Shown: piece after piece, positions 28,859 to 36,782 of the stretch | Layout of the letters: each line of letters begins with the position of its first letter | Numbering within the stretch: position 1 is the first letter of the stretch | From: Tenacibaculum jejuense | GTDB taxonomy: Bacteria; Bacteroidota; Bacteroidia; Flavobacteriales; Flavobacteriaceae | Reading direction: 5' to 3' | NCBI RefSeq assembly: GCF_900198195.1 | Contig: NZ_LT899436.1 | Span: 1,765,001-1,829,000, forward strand | Length of the DNA stretch: 64,000 nucleotides | The notes under the pieces: model-generated | The model's input: only the letters and a program-made list of their open reading frames with translations | Told to the model about the DNA's origin: nothing | The model's database searches: none | Program-made: the position numbers and the translations under genes

Positions 28859-29401
28859 TTATAATTTTTTAGCTAAAATTGGATTTTCATAACCTTGTTC
28901 ACCTATTTGGAAAGAAATGCTGCCTACTTCTTTAAATTCGTTTTTTTCATAAAAATTAATTGCTCTTGTATTTTTAATATAAACTGTAAGCCACATCATA
29001 TCAAATTGTAATTCTTTAGCTTTTTCAACAGTTTTTTTGAAAAGTTCTAATCCAAATTTGTGAGTTATAAATTCATCTAAAACATAAATACGTTCCAAAC
29101 GGCAGCAATTCTGATTTTCTATAAATTCTGATGGAGCATTTAAAACTAGTTTTACATAACCAACAGGAAGCTGATTTCTATACAATATAAAATATAGGTT
29201 ATTGTTGTTTGCTAACTCTTTTTTGGTAGTACTAACAGAAAAAGCTTTTTCTAAATACGCATTTAAATTTGTTTTGTCTTCGATATATTTACTGTGAGAC
29301 TCTCGAAATGTAACTCTACCTAATAAAGCTAAAACTTCTAAATCTTTTAGTGTTGCCTGTTTTATTTCTATTGTATCTGTATGTGATATTGTTGCATTCA
29401 T
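28859..29401 (-). CDS. GNAT-family N-acetyltransferase
   Basis: The protein shows the GNAT fold. It has an N-terminal IEIKQATLKDLEVLALLGR, an acceptor-side region, the beta-4 strand and acetyl-CoA loop around CCRLERIYVLDEFITHKFGLELFKK (split here only for description), and C-terminal NTRAINFYEKNEFKEVGS. It transfers an acetyl group from acetyl-CoA to an amine on an unknown substrate. I chose the ATG at 29401 (180 residues); an ATG at 29416 (185 residues) is also possible and would overlap the previous gene by 11 bases. It is the middle gene of the DJ-1/GNAT/flavin-protein operon, with 3 bases to the next gene. Confidence 0.87.
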   Translation of the reverse strand: MNATISHTDTIEIKQATLKDLEVLALLGRVTFRESHSKYIEDKTNLNAYLEKAFSVSTTKKELANNNNLYFILYRNQLPVGYVKLVLNAPSEFIENQNCCRLERIYVLDEFITHKFGLELFKKTVEKAKELQFDMMWLTVYIKNTRAINFYEKNEFKEVGSISFQIGEQGYENPILAKKL

Positions 29402-29405
29402 AAAG

Positions 29406-29996
29406 CTAAGCTTCATTAATTATATATTCCATGTACTTTGCCGTTTTTTCTACTATTTTCTTACCATGAATTTTCTCAACGATGTGAAAAGATAAATCTA
29501 TACCTGCTGAAATTCCACCAGAAGTATACGTTTTAGAATTCGATTGTACGAACCTTTTATCGGTTACAGGTTTTCCAGAAGAAACCAATTTCTGCATATC
29601 ATCATAAACTTGATGGTGAGTGCAATATGAATTATGATCTAAAACTCCAATTTTTGCCAAGAATCGTGAACCAGAGCAAATACTCATTGTAATTTCAGTT
29701 TCTTGATTTGTTTTGTCTATCCAATCAATTACTTCTTTATCTAAAATGGCTTGATTAGTTCCATCTCCACCTGCTAAAATGAGTATATCAACTTTAGGAC
29801 AATCGTTGAAATCGAATTTTGGGTTTACAGATAATCCGTTTACAGCAGAAATAGGATCTTTAGTTTTTGCGACGGTGAAAACATCAAATAATTCAAAATT
29901 ATTTAATTCTGAAGTCACAGAAAAAACTTCAAAAGGTCCAGCAAAATCCAACACTTCTGCATTATCAAAAATAAATATACCTACTGTTTTTTTCAT
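29406..29996 (-). CDS. DJ-1/PfpI family protein
   Basis: The 196-residue protein has the class I glutamine-amidotransferase-like fold of the DJ-1/PfpI family. It shows a conserved acidic residue (E23 in AGPFEVF), the glycine-rich ILILAGGDGT and the nucleophile-elbow cysteine C107 in SICSGSRFLA, followed by THHQVYDDM. The arrangement is closest to the isonitrile hydratase/AraC-N-terminal subgroup; the substrate is unknown. It is the first gene of an operon divergent from a MocR regulator, 82 bases apart, and is probably controlled by it. Confidence 0.88.
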   Translation of the reverse strand: MKKTVGIFIFDNAEVLDFAGPFEVFSVTSELNNFELFDVFTVAKTKDPISAVNGLSVNPKFDFNDCPKVDILILAGGDGTNQAILDKEVIDWIDKTNQETEITMSICSGSRFLAKIGVLDHNSYCTHHQVYDDMQKLVSSGKPVTDKRFVQSNSKTYTSGGISAGIDLSFHIVEKIHGKKIVEKTAKYMEYIINEA

Positions 29997-30017
29997 GGTT
30001 TATAAATTATTTACAGT

Positions 30018-30025
30018 CAAAAATA
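30018..30025 (-). promoter_or_regulatory. -7 element of the DJ-1/GNAT/flavin operon
   Basis: TATTTTTG on the minus strand fits TAnnTTTG and gives a leader of about 15 bases for the gene starting at 29996. Confidence 0.4.
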
Positions 30026-30047
30026 CTACATTTATGGTGTGTTCTGT

Positions 30048-30079
30048 TAGTCCAGAATTAATTTAATTAGTAGTCCAGA
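30048..30079. promoter_or_regulatory. Direct repeats TAGTCCAGA, probable MocR operator
   Basis: The 9-base word TAGTCCAGA occurs at 30048-30056 and 30071-30079, 23 bases apart, about two helical turns, in the intergenic region between the MocR gene and its divergent operon. The second copy runs into the MocR start codon. Regulators of the MocR/GabR class are known to bind paired direct repeats, so this is a good operator candidate. Confidence 0.6.
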
Positions 30080-31569
30080 TGTTTCCTTATAAAACAAGCT
30101 TACATATAAACAGAAGGAGTAAAGAGCCTTTGTTTTTACAATTAACCAATCAATTTATCCATTTAATTAAAGAAGGTACGATTCCATCTGGAACAAAATT
30201 AATTGGAACCAGAAGTTTAGCAGAATTGTTACAAGTACACAGAAAAACCATTGTAGCTTGTTACGAAGAATTAGTAATGCAAGGTTGGTTAGAAGCCATA
30301 CCTAAAAAAGGGACGTTTGTTCCTAAGGATTTACCATTTTTAAAATCTGAAGATTATAGAGGAAATGAGATTTCTAATCATACGGATCAAATAGGTTTTT
30401 CATATTACAAATCTAATTTACATCATAGAACTATTGAAAAGAAAGATGATTGGATGTATATTAATGATGGTGTTTCTGATGGCAGATTAACGCCTACTGA
30501 AGATTTAGCTAAGATTTATAGAAGAATTTCTTCCAGAAAAAATATAACAAAGCATTTAGGGTATATTTCTACTCAAGGAAATGATCAATTACGAAACGTA
30601 CTTGCGAATTATTTAAATGAAACTAGAGGTTTAAGTATTACTAAAGAACATATTTTGATTACTAGAGGGAGTCAAATGGGAATATGGTTGTCTGCGCAAT
30701 TACTCTTAAAAGAAGAAGATATTATTGTGGTAGGAGAAACCAATTATGCTTCAGCAGATATTACTTTTTTACATCAAAAAGCAAAAGTTTTACGAGTTCC
30801 TGTTGATGAAAATGGAATAGATACAGTTGCTTTAGAAAATATTTGTGAATCTCAGCAAATAAAAGGCGTGTATGTTACTTCACATCATCATCATCCTACA
30901 ACAGTAACTTTATCAGCGGAACGTCGTATTTGTTTATTGAATTTAGCTAAGAAGTACAGTTTTGCCATCATAGAAGATGATTACGATTATGATTTTAATT
31001 ATAATCATGCTCCAATTTTGCCGTTAGCAAGTCACGATGTTCATAATAATGTAATTTATATTGGTTCAGTTTGTAAGACAGTGGCACCAGTTTTTAGAGT
31101 AGGTTATTTAATTGCGAATAAAGAATTTGTAAATGAAGCATCGCAAATTAGAGGACTCGTAGACAGACAAGGAGATGCATTGTTAGAATTAACTTTTGCT
31201 GAATTTATTGAATCTGGAGATTTAGATCGTCATATTAGAAAAGTACATAAAGTATACGAAAAACGGCGTGACTTATTTTGTGATTTATTAAGAGAAGAGT
31301 TGAATGAATATTTCAGTTTTAAAAAGCCAAAAGGAGGCATGGCAGTTTGGTTAACTTTGAATAAAAAATATACTTGGTTAGAAGTAACTAGAGCAGCAAG
31401 AAAATATAAATTAGAAATAGGTAATTTTTCTCGTTACGATATGGCAAAAACGAATCATAATGCAATACGAATGGGATTCGCTAGATTTAATGTAGCAGAA
31501 TTACACGAACTAATTAAGCGAATGAAACTTACAATGATTGATTTAGCAAATCTGGAAAAATTCGCTTAA
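30079..31569 (+). CDS. MocR-type transcriptional regulator (GntR HTH plus aminotransferase-like domain)
   Basis: The 496-residue protein has an N-terminal GntR winged helix (PLFLQLTNQFIHLIKEGTIP, RSLAELLQVHRKTIVACYEE, QGWLEAIPKKGTFV; residues about 10-90). A fold-type I aminotransferase domain follows from about residue 120, with ITRGSQMGIWLSAQLLL, EDDYDYDFNY and the probable pyridoxal-phosphate lysine in YIGSVCKTVAPVFRVGYL. MocR proteins sense PLP adducts and control neighbouring genes. It is divergent from the DJ-1/GNAT/flavin operon, with direct repeats in between. Its 3' end overlaps the convergent RluA gene by 41 bases. The target amine is unknown. Confidence 0.93.
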   Translation: MFPYKTSLHINRRSKEPLFLQLTNQFIHLIKEGTIPSGTKLIGTRSLAELLQVHRKTIVACYEELVMQGWLEAIPKKGTFVPKDLPFLKSEDYRGNEISNHTDQIGFSYYKSNLHHRTIEKKDDWMYINDGVSDGRLTPTEDLAKIYRRISSRKNITKHLGYISTQGNDQLRNVLANYLNETRGLSITKEHILITRGSQMGIWLSAQLLLKEEDIIVVGETNYASADITFLHQKAKVLRVPVDENGIDTVALENICESQQIKGVYVTSHHHHPTTVTLSAERRICLLNLAKKYSFAIIEDDYDYDFNYNHAPILPLASHDVHNNVIYIGSVCKTVAPVFRVGYLIANKEFVNEASQIRGLVDRQGDALLELTFAEFIESGDLDRHIRKVHKVYEKRRDLFCDLLREELNEYFSFKKPKGGMAVWLTLNKKYTWLEVTRAARKYKLEIGNFSRYDMAKTNHNAIRMGFARFNVAELHELIKRMKLTMIDLANLEKFA

Positions 31570-32401
31570 ACTTTTTAGGTAACTCTTTTTCAAAAATCAG
31601 TTTTTGATTTATAAACGGATGTGTAAATTCTAGTTTTGAAGCATGTAGATATAGTCCATTTCCATAAGAAAGTAATGCTTCGATATAATACTCTTTATCA
31701 CCTAAAATCGGATTACCAATTCCATGTAAATGTTTTCGAAGTTGATGTCTTCGTCCTGTTTTTGGATGCAATTCTACAAGGTTCAAAAAGGTATATTTTT
31801 CTGAAGGAATACTTTGTAAAACAGTGAATTGAGATTGAGATTCTTTATCATCTACTGGAATTGTAATTTCTCCAGATGATTTCATATTACCAATAGTTAT
31901 AGCATGATATGTTTTTTCGATTTCTTTTACTTCAAAAAGTTTTGTCAAAGCTATTGTTGCTGTATTCGTTTTACCAATAAGTAATAATCCACTTGTGGGA
32001 TAATCTAAACGATGAACAGGTCGAGGTAGTACTGCATCTTTAAGAGTACTCTTTTTTAAGTTTTGTTCTAAAGCATTAGCAATAGTTGCAAACGAATTTC
32101 CACTAACTAAAACTCCAGCAGGTTTAAAAATTACAGCTAAATATTCATCTTCAAAAATAACTTCTAAAGGAAAATCAAATGCTTTTTTGTTCGATTCCTC
32201 TTGTAATAATTCAATTAATTCACCTCCGTTTATAAATAGAGCAGTAGTTGCAGTTTTTCCATTTACAAGAACTAATCCCTTTTTAATGGCCTTTTTAAAA
32301 CCAGATCTAGTCGGATTTGTAGTAAAAATACCAATTCCATATTCTTGTAAACGTATCGGTTGTTCTAGTTGAGGTACTTTATGTTGTTCTTTTAATTTCA
32401 A
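31529..32401 (-). CDS. RluA-family RNA pseudouridine synthase
   Basis: The 290-residue protein converts uridine to pseudouridine in rRNA or tRNA. It has an S4-like N-terminal part (GFKKAIKKGLVLVNGKTA), the catalytic HRLDYPTSGLLLIGKT with its aspartate, and the C-terminal LHPKTGRRHQLRKHLHGIGN and GLYLHASKLEFTHP. The frame has no ATG near its beginning; the most upstream possibility is TTG at 32401 (MKLKEQHKVPQ), preceded in frame by a stop. Its 3' end overlaps the convergent MocR gene by 41 bases, both reading frames being well conserved there. Confidence 0.92.
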   Translation of the reverse strand: MKLKEQHKVPQLEQPIRLQEYGIGIFTTNPTRSGFKKAIKKGLVLVNGKTATTALFINGGELIELLQEESNKKAFDFPLEVIFEDEYLAVIFKPAGVLVSGNSFATIANALEQNLKKSTLKDAVLPRPVHRLDYPTSGLLLIGKTNTATIALTKLFEVKEIEKTYHAITIGNMKSSGEITIPVDDKESQSQFTVLQSIPSEKYTFLNLVELHPKTGRRHQLRKHLHGIGNPILGDKEYYIEALLSYGNGLYLHASKLEFTHPFINQKLIFEKELPKKFKRIFPDLLNQSL

Positions 32402-32433
32402 GTAGAATTAATTTTATGGCAAGATGGTATAAA

Positions 32434-32470
32434 AAAACGAAGCTGAAAAATAGTTTTCAACTTCGTTTGT
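32434..32470 (-). terminator. Intrinsic terminator, minus strand
   Basis: An 8-bp stem (AAACGAAG at 32436-32443 with 32462-32469) continues after one mismatch into a 6-bp stem (TGAAAA at 32445-32450 with 32455-32460) around a 4-base loop. On the minus strand a run of seven U follows. It would end transcripts of the isomerase gene at 32729-33073, 260 bases away. Confidence 0.75.
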
Positions 32471-32540
32471 TATCTATCTCTAAGATTTTAATTATACCAA
32501 TCCGTTATGCATTTAAAAACTTAAAAATTCTATGGTGTGT

Positions 32541-32660
32541 GTCAGTTCGAGTGTTTTTGAGATTGGCGAAATCAAAATATATTTTAATTGAAGACACCTA
32601 GCGAAGCTAAAAAAGTGTATCGAGAACTATTTCGAAGTTTAAATCCTGATTCTCGATAAA
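32541..32660. repeat. Degenerate intergenic repeat with inverted segments
   Basis: The region starts with CAGTTCGAGTG and contains TATCGAGAACT, words typical of dispersed intergenic repeats in marine flavobacteria (from memory). It includes a perfect 9-bp inverted repeat, TATCGAGAA at 32618-32626 and TTCTCGATA at 32650-32658. No protein is encoded. It may be the remnant of a small non-autonomous element. Confidence 0.5.
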
Positions 32661-32728
32661 AATTTTTCTTCATTTCATTATGAAAAATTACTCGAATTGA
32701 CAGATTTTTATTCTAAATGTACAACAGA

Positions 32729-33073
32729 TTACACCATAGTTTTATTACAGTATGTTGCTTTTTCAAAATCTCTGATATTAATCGAGATAATTGGAACATC
32801 TGGAAACATTGATTTTAATGTTGATACAATACTTTCAGAAAGTTTTTTCTTTTGGTCTGTAGTTCTTCCTTCCATAATATTTCCAAACACATGGATAAAA
32901 TCATCAGAAGTGTTTCCAACAGTATAATATTGAAAAGGATGTATTCTCACTTTAATATCTCCTTTGGCAAACAAACCTGAAGCATCTGCGGTATCGTAAA
33001 CTTGTTGTATAATCTCTTGAGGAGATTTCAATTTTATAATATGCTCTGAACAATCAATTACAAAATGTGGCAT
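32729..33073 (-). CDS. 5-carboxymethyl-2-hydroxymuconate isomerase family protein
   Basis: The 114-residue protein has the tautomerase fold of the CHMI family. After removal of Met the N-terminal proline (MPHFVIDCSEHI) would be the catalytic base, and the family features VYDTADASGLFAKGDIKVRI and FIHVFGNIMEGRTTDQKKKL follow. The classical enzyme (HpaF) acts in homoprotocatechuate degradation, but no other genes of that pathway are nearby, so the true substrate is open. It is a single gene flanked by a palindromic element upstream and a terminator downstream. Confidence 0.88.
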   Translation of the reverse strand: MPHFVIDCSEHIIKLKSPQEIIQQVYDTADASGLFAKGDIKVRIHPFQYYTVGNTSDDFIHVFGNIMEGRTTDQKKKLSESIVSTLKSMFPDVPIISINIRDFEKATYCNKTMV

Positions 33074-33126
33074 AATAATATTTTTATGTAATTTAAATAA
33101 TATTCGTATTGTTTAATAAAAAGTAT

Positions 33127-33212
33127 ACGTCAATCTGAATTTGTTTCAGATTCTCATTATGAGATTCCGAAATACTGAAATAGATTCAGTGCAAGTAAAT
33201 TCAGAATGACGT
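33127..33212. repeat. 86-bp palindromic element with terminal inverted repeats
   Basis: A 16-base left end (ACGTCAATCTGAATTT, 33127-33142) pairs with the right end (33197-33212) at 15 of 16 positions, and the interior also contains inverted words (TTTCAGATTCTC, CTGAAATAGATTCAG). The whole unit can fold into one long hairpin. It lies between the tricorn-protease stop and the isomerase gene; on the minus strand a U-rich stretch follows, so it may also act as a terminator. It resembles a MITE or REP-like unit. Confidence 0.75.
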
Positions 33213-33251
33213 AAAACAATCTTTTATGTCTTAAATAAATATGTAATTTAT

Positions 33252-36200
33252 CTATTTTTCTTTTTCGTATCCTTTTGGTCGCTTAGAACGAATTGGAGCT
33301 TTAGGTTCTGGTTTCAATTGGAATTCGTTTCCTTTTAATAATCGTAACGCTTCTTGAACTGCTCTTTCTAACTGCGGATCGTTTCCTTGTAATACTTTCT
33401 TAGGATCTTGAATTACTTCAATATCCGGAGCAACACCTTCGCCTTCTACAGCCCATTTTCCATCAACATCAAAGAATCCTCCACGAGGCGCAACCATTCT
33501 ACCACCATCAATAAAGCGAGGTGTGTCCCAAGTTCCAACTAATCCACCCCAAGTTCTAGTTCCAATTAAGGGACCGATTTTCTTAAACTTAAACATATAC
33601 GGAAGTAAATCTCCACCGGAACCAGCACGTTCGTTTATAATCATAACTTTTGGTCCCCAAATTCCAGCCATTGGGGTAGTCCAAGGTCTGCGATCGCTGG
33701 CTTTGCTGTTAAAATACCCCAATAAATCACGAGACATAATATCAATCATATAATCAGCAGCAGATCCACCACCATTATTTCTTTCATCGATAACAGCACC
33801 TTTTTTATCTTGTTGAGAGAAATAATAACGGTTAAAAGATGTAAATCCTGGTCCAGAAGTATTAGGAACATAAACGTAAGCAAGCTTTCCGTTAGATAAT
33901 TGATCTACTTTTCGTCTATTGCTTTCAACCCAATCGATAGATCTTAAGAAACGTTCGCTAAAAGTAGGTTTTACTAAAATTGATCTAGCTCCGTCTGAAC
34001 TCGGTTTAGAATTTACTTTGATATAAATCTCTCGTCCAGCTGTTTGTTCTAATAATTGATACGGATTCATTTCACTGGTTAATTTTACACCATTAATTTC
34101 AATAAGATAATCACCTTTATTTACATTTATTCCAGGCAAGCCTAATGGAGCCGAAATATTAGGATTCCAACGTTCTCCTTTATAAATTTTAGCAAAACGG
34201 TACAAACCTTTATTTTGTTCTAAATCTGCACCTAATAATCCAACAGGAACTCTATCAACTCTTGGAGTATCTCCACCAGAAACATAAGAATGTCCGATAG
34301 CAACTTCACCACTCATAATATCTACTACATAATTTAAGTCTGTACGATGTCTTACGTGATCAATCCATTCAGAATACCATTTGTAAACATCGTCCCAAGG
34401 AGCACCGTGAACATTATCAACATACAAGAAATCCCGCATATATCTCCATCCTTCTTTAAAGATTTGATGTGCTTCAGCTTTTGGATCTACTTTTACTTTA
34501 AGATTGGTTTTTAACCTTCCTTTTGTTCCTTTTACAGGTGCTTTGCTACTTACAATACTCCAACTTCCTCTTTTAGATAATAATACAGAGTTTCTATCTT
34601 CTGTTGTTACCATTCCAGATACACCTTTTGAAAATATGGTGGCTTTTTCTTTAACTACATCATAAGTATGCATAGTAATACCAGGTGTATTTGGTACTGC
34701 TTCAGCAACAAAAACTTTATTTTTAGGTCCTTTTGCTAAAGCTAAATAGTTTCTAGCTGGCAATTTTAAGGCCACAGCTCTATCAAAAATTCCATTTTCA
34801 TCTATAATAACTGTGATCTTTTTACTGTCGTTCTTGCTAGGTTTTTTCGCTTCTTTTTTATCTTTAGAAGCTGTTTTATCTTTTTTAACTGCTTCTTCAT
34901 CTGTTTTTGGAAGATTAGGAGCTTTGTCTTTTGAGTTTAAAACAACAGCATATAAGTTTCTAGAAACACTTGGATCATAGGAACTCATATCTAGCCAACC
35001 TGATTTTAAACCGTAATTTGTACTGGCAAGAGTATAAATATATTTTCCTGATGCATCCCAAACAGGAGAAATTGCATCAGCAATGGGATCGGTAATTTGA
35101 ACTTTCTTTTTCGTGCTTATTTGGTAAGCAAAAATAGATTTGAAGTGACTATCGTTCTGTTTTGCGTAGGCAATCCAGTCACTATCTGGAGACCAAACAG
35201 GATTCATAGATCTGTTCGGATGTGCGTAACGATCTGTATCTACTTTAAAAGTCTTTTTAGTATCTAAATTTATAATCCAAATATTAAAATCTGTATCTGT
35301 GTAAGCGATATGTTTTCCGTCTGGAGACCAGTCTGATCTAAAGTAGAAAGTCGGATTTGGTAACGAAATATATTGTTGGTTTTGTCCGTCTTGATCGGCT
35401 AAAACTAATTCGTATTCTCCGCTTTTATCAGAAAACCAAGCAACTTTATCACCTTTTGGAGACCAAATAGGAGAACGATCGGCAACACCTGGCGAGTTGG
35501 TAAGATTTCTCCAAGTTCCATTTTCTTTTGGTACTGTAAAGATTTCTCCACGATGTTCGAAAATAGCTCTTTTTCCTTTTGGAGATACATTTGGGTTAGT
35601 TAAGCTTCTACCAGAAACATTCATCCAGCGTGTTCTTGAATAATTTAAATCACCTTTGACATTGATTTTTATTTGTCTTGTAGCTTTAGTTTCAGGATTT
35701 AAAAAGTGAATATATCCGCCTTGTTCGTAAACAATTCCATTAGTATTTGCATCTAAGCTTTTTACATCAAATTTTTTATGAAAAGTAATCTGACGTTCTT
35801 GTTTAGTCTTAGTATCGTATGACCAAATATTACTTGTATAATCTCTTTCAGATAAATAGTATACAATTCCCTTGTGCCAAACAGGGTCTAAGTGTCTTTC
35901 TTTGTCTTTTTGTGGTGTGGTTTGTAGAGCTTTCGTTTTTAAATTTACAATCCAAATAGGCATTGCTTGTCCACCTCGGTAATTTCTCCATTCTGCATCC
36001 CAACTTGTAATAGGAGTATAGGCAATGTATTTCCCATCAGCAGAAATTTCACCATAAGCAGCTCTCGGAATTTCGATAGCAGTTGGCATTTCTCCTTTTG
36101 GAGAAACTGTAAAAAACTTACTAGTTTGTGTTGGTCTCGACTCTCTTCCTGAGCGAAATAAGATTTTGTTATCAGGAGTCCATCCCTGTACAAAATCACC

Positions 36201-36512
36201 AGCAGGATGATAAGTTAATCTTTTTGGTTCTCCACCTTCGGAAGGAATTACATATACATCGATATTACCATCGTATTGCGCTGTAAAAGCAATCATTTTT
36301 CCATCTTTAGAAAAATGAGGATTAAATTCATATCCTTCATGACTTGTAAGCCTAACAGCGTCTCCTCCGTTTAAAGAGGCTTTCCATAAATCATTTGCAT
36401 AAACAAAAACTACATCGTTTTGCGAAAGTGTAGGTTGTCTTAATAGTCTTGTGCCTTGTGAATTTCCTATGTAGAAAATTGACAAAGCTATAGCTATGAA
36501 AATTTTTTTCAT
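33252..36512 (-). CDS. Tricorn-type protease, S41 family, secreted
   Basis: The 1086-residue protein has a signal peptide (about 1-18). Residues about 20-550 form two beta-propellers of WD40/PD40 repeats (for example DGKMIAFTAQYDGNIDVYVI and SPDGKHIAYTDTDFNIWI). A Lys-rich low-complexity linker follows near 540-570, then the C1 domain, a PDZ domain (about 770-850; GINVNKGDYLIEINGVKL) and the S41 peptidase core with GAVIDERNNGGGSAADY and the catalytic serine in ERAGSGGDLLPYMF. Archaeal tricorn degrades peptides from the proteasome; exported bacterial homologues are thought to process peptides in the periplasm. It is a single gene. Confidence 0.93.
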   Translation of the reverse strand: MKKIFIAIALSIFYIGNSQGTRLLRQPTLSQNDVVFVYANDLWKASLNGGDAVRLTSHEGYEFNPHFSKDGKMIAFTAQYDGNIDVYVIPSEGGEPKRLTYHPAGDFVQGWTPDNKILFRSGRESRPTQTSKFFTVSPKGEMPTAIEIPRAAYGEISADGKYIAYTPITSWDAEWRNYRGGQAMPIWIVNLKTKALQTTPQKDKERHLDPVWHKGIVYYLSERDYTSNIWSYDTKTKQERQITFHKKFDVKSLDANTNGIVYEQGGYIHFLNPETKATRQIKINVKGDLNYSRTRWMNVSGRSLTNPNVSPKGKRAIFEHRGEIFTVPKENGTWRNLTNSPGVADRSPIWSPKGDKVAWFSDKSGEYELVLADQDGQNQQYISLPNPTFYFRSDWSPDGKHIAYTDTDFNIWIINLDTKKTFKVDTDRYAHPNRSMNPVWSPDSDWIAYAKQNDSHFKSIFAYQISTKKKVQITDPIADAISPVWDASGKYIYTLASTNYGLKSGWLDMSSYDPSVSRNLYAVVLNSKDKAPNLPKTDEEAVKKDKTASKDKKEAKKPSKNDSKKITVIIDENGIFDRAVALKLPARNYLALAKGPKNKVFVAEAVPNTPGITMHTYDVVKEKATIFSKGVSGMVTTEDRNSVLLSKRGSWSIVSSKAPVKGTKGRLKTNLKVKVDPKAEAHQIFKEGWRYMRDFLYVDNVHGAPWDDVYKWYSEWIDHVRHRTDLNYVVDIMSGEVAIGHSYVSGGDTPRVDRVPVGLLGADLEQNKGLYRFAKIYKGERWNPNISAPLGLPGINVNKGDYLIEINGVKLTSEMNPYQLLEQTAGREIYIKVNSKPSSDGARSILVKPTFSERFLRSIDWVESNRRKVDQLSNGKLAYVYVPNTSGPGFTSFNRYYFSQQDKKGAVIDERNNGGGSAADYMIDIMSRDLLGYFNSKASDRRPWTTPMAGIWGPKVMIINERAGSGGDLLPYMFKFKKIGPLIGTRTWGGLVGTWDTPRFIDGGRMVAPRGGFFDVDGKWAVEGEGVAPDIEVIQDPKKVLQGNDPQLERAVQEALRLLKGNEFQLKPEPKAPIRSKRPKGYEKEK

Positions 36513-36782
36513 GATGTTTTATTTGGTTAATGAAGAAATTAAAGGTAGTGAAAACTAAAAGTTAAAAGCGTGAAAAATATGTTAAAGCACTGCGATTGTA
36601 CTAGTTAATTAGTTTGAATGTTAAGTGTATGTTTTGTATTAAAGTTTTATTCCAGAAAAATAGACTTTTATACCAATTCTATCTGCGCTTAAGGAAAAGT
36701 AGAAATTATATACAAGTTATCAAGCTAATTTAGCCATGTCTAATATATGATTGAACATCTAAAAAATTAAACTACAACAAAT

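Larger units (their letters stand above)
32402..32728. other. Gene-free stretch with terminator and degenerate repeats
   Basis: This 327-base gap holds the terminator-like hairpin at 32434-32470 and a degenerate dispersed-repeat region at about 32541-32660, described separately. A 61-codon open frame across the hairpin has no protein-like character and is rejected. Confidence 0.7.

Noticed and set aside
32416..32601. 61-codon frame on the plus strand
   Set aside because: It runs across a terminator hairpin and a degenerate repeat and is not protein-like.
33523..33753. Open frame antisense to the tricorn protease
   Set aside because: The minus-strand frame has clear S41 motifs; the plus-strand frame is its shadow.
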